From Cycas panzhihuaensis (lineage: Eukaryota; Cycadophyta): 64,000 nt of DNA. The stretch covers positions 140,065,741 to 140,129,740 of the forward strand of contig CM041465.1 in the NCBI GenBank assembly GCA_023213395.1. The letters run 5' to 3'. Below, piece after piece: positions 55,649-64,000 of this stretch (position 1 is its first letter; the number at the start of each line of letters is the position of its first letter). The notes beneath the pieces are model-generated. The model worked only from the letters and a program-made list of their open reading frames with translations. It had not been told where the DNA came from and did no database searches. Made by a program: the position numbers and the translations under genes.

Positions 55649-56887
55649 ATGGTGACATCGTGCGATACCTCACTCAGCAGTAGCACTACCCTGAAACTAG
55701 TAACGAGGTTAGGCCTCATATTCAAACCACCTTTAGGCAATACTTCCTTATGGATGAAGTATTATACAAGAGATCCTTTGATGGGATCCTCCTCCGTTGC
55801 ATCACTCCTGACGAAGCAGACCAGATACTTCGTAAATGCTACAATGACATTTGTAGGGGCCACTTTGGAGGCCAATCCATGGCCTAGAGGATCCTTCGTA
55901 TGGGCTACTATTAGCCGTCCCTCTTCAAGGATGCCCATGCCTATGCTTTGAGATGTCGACGATGCCAAGAGCATGCCAACATCTCCCATGTGCCTTCCAA
56001 GGCTCTTCATCCTATTGTATCTCCATGGCCCTTCGCTCAATGGGGTCTAGACCTCATTGGGGCTATATCAACACTCTCTTTGTCGTAACATAAGTTCATC
56101 TTGACTGCCATGAAGTACTTTACTAAATGGGTGGAAGCCATCCCTTTGATTACTACCCTTGGCAAGACGATAGCCACTTTCATCTACCAACACATCATTT
56201 TCCACTTTGGGATTCCTGACGTCTTGATTACATACAATAGAACCCCCTTTTGTAATAACAAGATGGATGAACTTTGTGAGAAATTCAAGATCTCTCACAA
56301 AACCTCTTCTCCTTATTACCCCCAGGCAAATGGTCAAGTTGAATCATTCAACAAAACTCTTATTAATATCTTAAAGAAACCCGTTGCTCAATATTAGAGA
56401 GATTGTCACCTCCAACTCCCTTCTGTCTTATGGGCCTACCGTACCTCTATCCGTGCTGCTACGGGAATGACTCGGTTCTTCCTAGTTTACGGGACCGAGG
56501 TGGTACTCCCATTGGAAGTGGAGATCCCTTCTCTATGAGTTTCTCTTCAGGCCTTATCGATGAGGAGTCTATTCATTAGGCTCTCCTCTTATACCTCGAG
56601 GCCTTGGATGAGAGATATTTAGTCGCTTACCAGGCTAACCTCACATCTAAAGCTTGCTCGTAAAGGACCTACGATAAACACCTTCATTCTCGTCCTTTGT
56701 ATCCTAGAGACCGTGTCCTCAAGATGGAATATCTCCACGACCACTTAACTAAATTTGGACCCAAATGAGTCGGTCCCTTTGTCATTCTCGAGAGTCTCGA
56801 TAATGGTGCCTATAGGATTTCCACCCTAGAGGGCCTCGAGTTTGAGAAAGCTATTAACAAGAAATTTCTCAAGAAGTTCTACACATG
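55649..56887 (+). pseudogene. Element C integrase
   Basis: Zinc region near 55835-55985 with one His codon damaged; GLDLIGAI near 56045 (first Asp); segment 56101-56397: MKYFTKWVEAIPLITTLGKT, DVLITYNRTPFCN (the second catalytic Asp of ITDNGT has become Tyr), SSPYYPQANGQVESFNKTLI (Glu). The end GLEFEKAINKKFLKKFYT and TGA is at 56832-56888. Dead both by stops and by the Asp to Tyr change. Confidence 0.88.
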
Positions 56888-56888
56888 A

Positions 56889-57506
56889 TTTCCTCGTTAC
56901 CTTTTCCATGCTCCGAAATGAGCCTAAACTACCATCCTAGGCTTGTTCCCATTCCTCCTAGCCATAAGCAGAATGACGACTTAGGGTGTCTTTCTCATTT
57001 CTTTTTGGTTCCTCCTGCGACCCTTGTTCCCATTCTCTTGGGAACCTCGTCCTCCTATTTGGGCATTCCCCAATTAGGACGACATTCTGGAGTCTCGTCA
57101 CTCCCGTCCTATTTGGCATTTCCTTTTCATATCCCGCTATGCTCCCATGTGGACATGTGTGTCGCTCTATCTCCTAGCCTCACATGTATCTATTGATGTT
57201 ACTCATGGTGATCGCGTGTATCCCTGTTAAGAATATAGCCCTGCATGAAAGGAAATGTGTATAGCTCAAATAAATATCATAACACAAAAATCATATAATA
57301 ATTAACTCAAAATATCATCAATCATATCCTTATGTATTCGTGCACACTCGTACACATACATAAACGTGTAAACAGAAGCATACATATCATCCATCACATA
57401 TTATGATACATATCATCATACATCAATAGGGGTATCAATCACCCCATTTATATACATCAAAATAATCATGTGTCATATCATACTAATGGTATGGTACATC
57501 ATCCGT
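56889..57506 (+). other. Element C spacer between pol and the antisense gene
   Basis: Same convergent spacer as in A and B, AT-rich from 57240 to 57480 with ATCATA/ACATAC-rich sequence. No gene. Confidence 0.5.
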
Positions 57507-59550
57507 GGGAAGCTGGTGTCCTTACAGGGAGGGTACAATCATATGACTATATATGATGACTCCCTGGAGGTCTGTGCTTTCCCTTGTCTAAAATAAAATA
57601 AAACTCCTATATACTACTCTACTATTATCCTACCCCTAGGGCGTCATCTCTCGGTCGATGTGATCCCTCTCCTAGGGACCACATCCCTCCTAGGCTCCTC
57701 CTTAGTCTTTAGGAGCCCCCTGCCTCGCTCCCCTCATCTCGTAGCCTCCTCGGGGTCGTCACCACTGTGTGGGTATGTGTCCTGGTCCATGTTGACCTCG
57801 ATGCCACCTCATCCACCAGTCGATCGTATCGGACCTAGATACGATCTTGATCGCTCTCTACACTGCAGAGCCTCTCCTCCATCCCCCTAAGATGCTCCTC
57901 CATCACCGCTAGTTGGATGCAGCTCTCTGTATCCTCTCTGGCTCCTCCTTGAGCCTCTAGTGCTTGTACCCAACTCTGTAGAGCATCCCTCTAAGCCTGG
58001 GTAGTATCCAGCTCTGCCTGTTGTTGTCTTGCATGTGCCTTATGCTCCTGGGACTCTACAAACCATATGTCCCTCACCCTCACCAATGGGGTGAATGCTG
58101 CCACGTGGGTGCCTACCAATCTGGGCTCATCACCTGCCTAGATGGGGGGCTACCCCTCCGCGTGGGGCCGGGGGAACATCTCCCGGACTACTGCCTCCAC
58201 CAGTCTCTAAATGTCTGCTATACCTACAAATCCAATACGTCATGTATTAGTATATGTCTATACACATATCAAATCAAAACCAAATAATATATATACATCT
58301 GGCAATCAAACGATGATGGGAGAAGGTTATGTCTCCCCTCGTGCGACCGCCATCTCCCCAACTTGGGTGACTGCCTGTGCCCCAGGCACTCCACTAGCTG
58401 TGGGTACCTCCTTGGTTACTGCCCCAGCTACTAAGGTGTCCCTCCTCTCCTCAGCTGGTGCAGCTGCCTCTTTAGATCTCCTAATAATCTGTAACCTCTG
58501 GGCTTGTGTCACTGGGCTCCTGGTCTCCTCTGTAGCTCCTAAGGGGCATGCCTCTATGCCTACAGTCCCTGATGGACCTGCCTCTTTGCCTGCGGTCCCT
58601 GATGGACCTGCCTCTCTTGCAGCTCATGATGGGCCAGCCCCATCACCTTCATCGCCGCCCTCGTCATCTCTTAGGGGCACTCTTGCCCTGCCTGTCTCAT
58701 CATCGCTATCCCACCTCACCGCTTTGTATGGGTCTGCTATGTAGTCTGTCATGGTGAGGAGGCCTAGCGATGTGGCCTCCACCGAGTGACAGACATGAGC
58801 CTGGTCCTCAGCCCCTCTAAATCTAGTCTGCCACCTATGTACCATTGGGGCCCACTCTGAGATAGGGTGTGGTCTCCCTGTTGGCGCTACTGCTCCAAAG
58901 TGGTCAAAAAACCAGCACTGTAATAGGGTACTATATGATAGTCTGCCCTTCCCTGCTACTTGAATGGAGTCCAGTTGTGCGACGAGGTTCATCACTATGA
59001 GGCTAGCCTAGTCCAACCTCTCTCCTACCTCACACCTACGTACCGCATCCATCCAACTACCTGGTATGTCCCTATAGTTCTGTTTCTAGGATATCTAGAA
59101 CAAAATACACAACGTAATCAACTTCCTCACCTAAGGAATCCCTGACATCATAATGCTCTGAAGAGGTATCCCTTGCCTCTCTTACCTGTCTGAGCCTGTA
59201 AAGAAAGTAGTAGCCTCCCTATGTGCTACCTCATTACTGGGCAGCGCTCCTAGTGTTTCTAGCCTCCCTGTCGCCAATATCCCCAGTATCCTCCTAATGT
59301 TACATGGTTTCATCGATACGTCCTCTACTTGGGGTAAATGGAAGATATGCCTCCGTGTATCCTAATGGGACACTATATCTACTAATAGCCTCTGGTTTGA
59401 CATGTACTGAGGCATCCTCGTGACCTTCAGTAGGCCACACCTCGCTAGGATCTGCCTATCCTCCTGAGTCATCATCTCAATGAAGCTCAACATTGCCATG
59501 CCTATATTCTCACGGTTCTCTACCGTGATCACAACCTGCAAAACACCATA
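57507..59550 (-). pseudogene. Element C antisense plant mobile domain gene
   Basis: Minus strand. A possible acceptor TTTTGCAG|GTTGTG near 59535 leads into VVITVENRENIGMAMLSFIE and QEDRQILARCGLLKV, then NQRLLVDIVSH (segment 59658-59362). After stops, segment 58995-58624 reads LLQCWFFDHFGAVAPTGRPH, ISEWAPMVHRWQTRFRGAED and DYIADPYKAVRWDSDDE, then acidic Gly-rich sequence. The coiled-coil exon lies near 58070-57830. The acceptor suggests at least one upstream exon, so the true start may lie higher. Many TAG-derived stops. Confidence 0.72.
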
Positions 59551-60756
59551 AAACAAGTCAAAATATGACCCATGCTTATCTCCACATACTCTAGACTGTC
59601 TCTCGGCCTCATTCGGTTGAGATTTGGGGACCGTCGGGCCCCCATCTTTATTTTTCATTAGCCTTGGATTTGCATCACGCCAAACTTCACAGTACCACAG
59701 AGTTTAGTTTGGGTCCTACGGCGATCGAGGCCTCGCGGAAAAGATCGTGGCACCATGATCTTTGCCGCGGTGTGAATGTCACCCCCTAAAAAAGGGGGGG
59801 TTTTCACCCAAAAAATCCCAAAAATTCTCCAGAGTGGGCCACAGCTCGTCCACTAGGTCCAGGGTTACCTAATGCCCCAGTCCTGCCTCTCTCTAGGTCC
59901 AGTTTGGACTCCTGGAGATCATTTTTTCGCCTATATGGGGCCCAAAAAGCTACATAAAAATAACAAAAAGCATCAAACTTTAAATCATGAGATGGGCTAT
60001 GGTTTCAGTGATCCACTTACTGGATCTAGTCGAGTGCTCACCATCTCGTCGCTCCGGTCCCAACGACTGTCTCCTAGCCTCGATCCAACAGTTAGATCTC
60101 TCTCCGCATGTCCCTAAAGTTGGATGGCGCTCTGCTATGTAAGGGAAAGGCTTTGGATTCGTTCGAGAGCCCATGAAAATGAATCCTGATTTCATCGATT
60201 TTCCTTATAAAGGCAGGGGTCCCAACGTGCACTTTCTTCGTTTCCACTTCTATGGAAGCCCTTGAGACCATTTCTCATCCCCGGTCATTATTGCCTTTTG
60301 GCCCTATTTCCCATTGCACTTCTGTAGCCTCTGTTTCTCTTATTCCTTTAGGTACATTAATGGCACCTCGCCAATGCATTTTTGTAGGGCCTTTCTATCT
60401 CATTTTATATGCCACTCCCGTGCATGCCTGAGTTTATACTCATTTGGCTCATTTCGCCATCTTGGACTCATTTTTGCAGCCTGTTCCTACCCCTGGGATC
60501 TCCAAAGGGAATGCTCCCTCCGTTCGGAGTCATTCTTTGCTTTCTTAAGCAACCTTTGGCATCCTAGGGTGCCATTTTTCCATCCACTCTTAGGCAGTGG
60601 TCGGATAGCCTGCTCCTGTCCTTAGGTAGCCTCATTGCTAGGTCCTCCTACCCTTCACGACCATTTATCGCTTGCCATATGAGTCTCTTTTGCTTCAACT
60701 ATGACTTTATTGTACATTTTCTCTATCGAGACACTTTCTTTCCTTGTCCAGGACTC
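59551..60756. promoter_or_regulatory. Element C divergent intergenic region
   Basis: Degraded inverted repeat 1 at about 59682-59705 (AAACTTCACAG/CCACAGAGTTT), inverted repeat 2 at 59740-59763 (AAAGATC/GATCTTT, inner GTG/CAT), conserved block GAGAGCCCATGAAAATGAAT near 60160 and TATA-like CCTTATAAAGGCAGGGG at 60203-60219. A pyrimidine-rich acceptor-like TTTCTTTCCTTGTCCAG ends at 60751. Layout as in A and B. Confidence 0.55.
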
Positions 60757-61173
60757 TCTTTATCTTTACCGACGGTGGAAGCTGTGGTAATCCTAGCCCT
60801 TCTATCGCCGCATGGATTCTTCATGACCCTCTCGAATATGATTTTCTACATTCCAGCATCTTCCTCCCCTGAGGCCACCAATAACGAAGCTTAGTACATG
60901 GTCGTTATCGAAACCCTCACTAATGCACTCCGTTTCTATCATAGATCTATTGTTCTTCTTTGTGACTCCCAAGTGGTGGTGTCCCATCTCACCCAGGTTT
61001 ACCAAGTGCAATGCCCACGCTTGAGAGCTCTTGCTTCGACTGCTAGGTCCCTATTAGCTTATTTCTATTCTGTTGACATCTGACACATCCCTCATGCCCT
61101 CAACGCTAAGGCGGATAGCCTCATTCACCTCATCCTTGAGCATTGCCTTCCTTTTCTTACCAACCGCCTTTGA
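60757..61173 (+). pseudogene. Element C second RNase H (aRNH-like)
   Basis: FIFTDGGSCGNPSPSIAAWI near 60763 gives the first catalytic Asp; after a one-base frameshift, PEATNNEA (Glu) near 60873; then IVLLCDSQVVVSHLTQVYQV near 60949 (second Asp), HIPHALNAKADSLIHLIL near 61084 (last Asp) and TGA at 61171. All four DEDD residues of RNase HI can be seen, which fixes the family. A TAG replaces the Glu codon after NNEA (NNEAEY in A and B). Free-standing behind the antisense gene. Confidence 0.85.
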
Positions 61174-61587
61174 GACTTACTTGGTCACCCTGTCGCCCGA
61201 GTCTCAGGTCATCTTGCACCTCTTTTGCAATCTGTTCGCACCTCCAAAATCTAGTTGCTAATGAGGTTAAACTATAGCGACTATCAGGTTTTCTCATTTA
61301 CCCTTCTCTCTTGATATCATCATGCACTTCTCTTTGCACTTTTACAATAGGGCCAGCCCCCTCATCCTTCCTACCTTCCGGTCAATTCTCGAGTGGCACA
61401 TAGGCAGCCCCTATGTTGTCTCCACCCCTGTCCTCATATCCACGCATTCTGCCATGATACTTACCGGCACCCTTGACTCTTATTGTGATCATGATTTCTA
61501 TATATACACACACATGTGCTACTGACAATTTTGTTGCCAGCATTCGCCATCGCACCATGCTTCCGAGTGGCGCTGCAAAGGGGGCAG
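61174..61587 (+). other. Element C 3' tail with polypurine tract
   Basis: Non-coding; shares CATAGGCAGCCCCTATGTTG with B and the TATATATACACACACATGTG stretch (61500). GCAAAGGGGGCAG at 61574-61587 is a clear polypurine tract directly before the LTR. Confidence 0.65.
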
Positions 61588-64000
61588 TATTTCCCAGCTA
61601 CCGGGAATGGATACGGACAGGTCGACTCAGGTAAGAATAGGTATGCTTCTCCCTTTTCACTTTTACTGATTCTTTGGAAAGGTTGACAGAAGTATTGCCT
61701 CATTGCATGACTGCTTACTTCATTTGTATGATCACCTTGCATCCGCTGCTTGATCATGCTGCTTGTCGTATTGTGAGCCTATGTCAACCCACGGGACCTA
61801 CCTTTCCGTAAGGTAGGCATCCCCATGGCACTCTATGACCCTCCATGCCACATCAACATCGCCTCAAACCTCACTTGACTTGTATGATCTGCTCATACCT
61901 TTACCCTATGTCCTTATCACGACATTTATGGGAACTTTAGCCCTTAATGCTTTATTTGGTCTAGTTCGTACGCCTCTCGAACTATCCCTAGCCACCTAGA
62001 CAGGAGGGACAACCCCTCCTAAGGCCTGATATACCTCTTTTAGGGCTCCCAGAACCCTGATCATTGCCACTCTAGATTTCTATTATCACACCAGTGTAAA
62101 CTAAGCGGTACCGTGAAGTTTACTGCAGTATCACAAAGTTTACCGCAGTGTGACTGTTGCAACTTATTTTTTATATCTGTCATGGCAATTCTCACATTTT
62201 TTTTAGAATTTCCATGTGGCCAAGTGCCCAATTCAGCCCTATTCACACCCTAAACACTCGATTAGGATTGAGATGGGTATAAATCCCAAAAAGATCATCA
62301 TTTCACATCCCTTGGCTCTCCAACTTTACATTCTACTACTGCATTTCTACTCCTTTCCTCCTCCATTCCACAGGTGCGTCTGCAACTCTGCATTTCCTAC
62401 TACTCCATCTCAAGACTCGCCTGCAATAGCTCTTCTCTATGGTGGGAGACCCTCCTCGAAGCACCTTCAAGAAAGATTTTTGTGGTTCTCCTCCAGCTAT
62501 GCCTTAGCAAGTGTCTTCCACAACCTTTCTCAGGGAAACCTCTTACAAACCCTGCAGGACCTCCTCTTTCTCGCTGGTTGCAGGGAAAAATCTTCCCTAA
62601 ACATAGCTCAAAAGGTACTCATTGTCTTATTTTTATGATTTCATATGTATTTCTTCCATTAGAATTTATTTGAAAGTGTATTTTTCTTTCTCTTTCCCCT
62701 TTTGGCTGTAGTAAGCACCATCTTTCCTTGTGTTTGGCTTTGTACTCTCATATTTCCACTCTATTTCTCCATTGGTTTTATTCAAGAAAGCAACGAGAGA
62801 AGGCTCATAAAGACTAGGTGGAGTAAGGTGGGATTTGTCCTACTTAGACCTACTCTCCAAGGGTAAACCCCTTCATGTCTTTCTTCTCCTGCTTCCATGC
62901 TTTCCTTGGGTTAACTAGGAGAAGGTGGATCCTTGGCCTGCGCTAGATATCAACATATGTAGCCCTTGTTGTACTAATTATAGGCATGCACAACCCTCTC
63001 TTGGGCCTCCTTCGTGCCCCTAACTTTGCCCGGTATCCCTTGGGGTTCTTTGGTGAGACTTGTGTGATAGATTGCTGTTCATAGTGGCTTTGTTACCTTG
63101 GCATCTCTTCAACATCTTACCCCATACACTCTCGTACTTGTTGGCTTTCCACAAACTATCACATAACCCTACATTGTTGTACCTAAAGGTTGCATGGAGA
63201 ACTTTAGCAGAGGGTTTTTCCATCTTGAGGCTGCCCTTCCCCTTTCTTGCTTGGTGTATGTGTGGTTTTACTTTGAGGAAAGTTGAGTTGTTTGTAGCAA
63301 TAATTACTTTAATTTAAATATAACATTTAAACATTCACATTACATATATTTACATACATATAGACTTTTTTCAGCCCCTTCTTAGAAGGGAGAGACTCTT
63401 GTGTATGTAGGTTTAAAGCAATATCCGCAAAGGAGAAGGATGTCTAGTTCCGGGTAAGCCATTACCCTCCTTTTCTCTTTCACTTTGTTTGTTTTTTCTT
63501 ATTTCTTTTTCTATTCTGCTTATCTCTTATAAGGGGAAGCTAAGGAAGCCCCTATCTTCCAAATCAACCTTGGTCATGCACCAACCGATTGGAGAGAGGG
63601 TGTACGTTATGCACAAGCGAGGTCCTTCATCAACTGCTATACTTTCCAAGTACGCTTCATCCCTCTTTCCCATCCACCCCTTTTCCTTTTTTTGTTATTA
63701 TACAAAATCTATTACATTAATTTAATAGGTCACATAAGAACGAAAAGGGGGAATCAATTAGCTACTTGCATCTTTTGCATAAGAATGTTATATGCTTGCC
63801 TTTTATAGGAAAGGGCATAGTAGAAAATACATTCCTCTCCCTTTCTCCTATCCATCCTGAAAATACTCATAGATGCATCTCATCTAGTTCGCTTGCTTGC
63901 ATGTGAGTTGCTTGTGCTTCCTTTGTTTGTTTTGTCCTTTGTTTATTAAGCGAAAGAGAGAGAAAAGGAGAGAGTTACCTTTTTAGTCCATTTCTTACTC
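61588..64000 (+). repeat. 3' LTR of element C, cut by window end
   Basis: Starts TATTTCCCAGCTACCGGG (TG mutated to TA) and matches 47202 onward to about 49650. It has three 20-bp units related to AAGTTTACCGCAGTGTGACT at 62098-62157 and TATA GGTATAAATCCC at about 62277-62288. The expected remaining 0.4 kb and TSD GGTTC lie beyond 64000. Confidence 0.92.

Larger units (their letters stand above)
47202..64000 (+). mobile_element. Element C: Tat/Ogre-like Ty3/gypsy retrotransposon, right end outside window
   Basis: 5' LTR 47202-50034 (2833 bp) and 3' LTR from 61588, cut at 64000 about 420 bp before its expected end. The internal part (50035-61587) repeats the plan of A and B. Its LTR pair differs at roughly 10% of the first 225 bases (hand count), it is AT-richer, and it has many TAG/TGA codons where Gln or Trp codons stand in A or B; it is the oldest of the three. 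It has the best-preserved protease and the only visible first Asp of the second RNase H. Confidence 0.92.

Noticed and set aside
1-64000. Host genes, tRNA/rRNA genes, CRISPR arrays, bacterial defence systems
   Set aside because: No tRNA-like cloverleaf, rRNA block or spaced repeat array was seen; all long coding similarity is to retroelements apart from the decayed proline dehydrogenase piece.

Overview
This window looks like intergenic DNA of a large, repeat-rich seed-plant genome. A gymnosperm would fit, but the sequence does not fix the species. I see no intact host gene, no tRNA or rRNA gene, no CRISPR array and no bacterial operon. Almost every base belongs to five nested or adjacent LTR retrotransposons whose ends, target-site duplications (TSDs) and primer sites can be read directly.

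Layout. (1) Element D is an old, AT-rich, heavily mutated Ty3/gypsy element running from 412 to 47019 with TSD TATGA. (2) Element E, a Ty1/copia element on the minus strand (6113-29839, TSD CTTCT), landed in the integrase end of D. (3) Element A, a 16.2 kb Tat/Ogre-like Ty3/gypsy element (6929-23125, TSD CTTGC), landed inside the RNase H codons of E. (4) Element B, a sister Tat-like element of 16.5 kb (30200-46719, TSD GATGA), landed inside the 3' LTR of D. (5) Element C, a third Tat-like element (47202 to beyond 64000), lies just outside D, and its 3' LTR is cut by the window edge. Order of events: D, then E in D, then A in E; B entered D independently. Hand comparison of LTR starts suggests A is youngest, B intermediate and C oldest of the three Tat-like copies.

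The three Tat-like elements share one unusual plan: LTR of 2.5-2.8 kb; PBS resembling the tRNA-Arg type; a long proline-rich N-terminal region; gag with a CHHC knuckle; protease with a D-N-G/S site; linker; reverse transcriptase; RNase H; integrase. Then comes an antisense spliced-looking gene (plant mobile domain, acidic Gly/Pro/Ser linker, coiled coil). A divergent non-coding region of about 0.7-1.2 kb with two inverted repeats and a conserved TATA-containing block follows. Next is a second RNase H of the NNEAEY/CDSQVVV type on the plus strand, then the 3' LTR. In described Tat elements the extra RNase H sits inside pol; here it stands alone downstream of an antisense gene, in three separately inserted copies. 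This divergent module is the most novel feature.

A second point of interest is a decayed fragment of a host proline dehydrogenase gene inside the long 5' leader of copia element E (minus strand, about 28.41-28.76 kb), probably captured by the retroelement. All reading frames in the window carry stops or frameshifts, so every protein-coding entry is given as a pseudogene.
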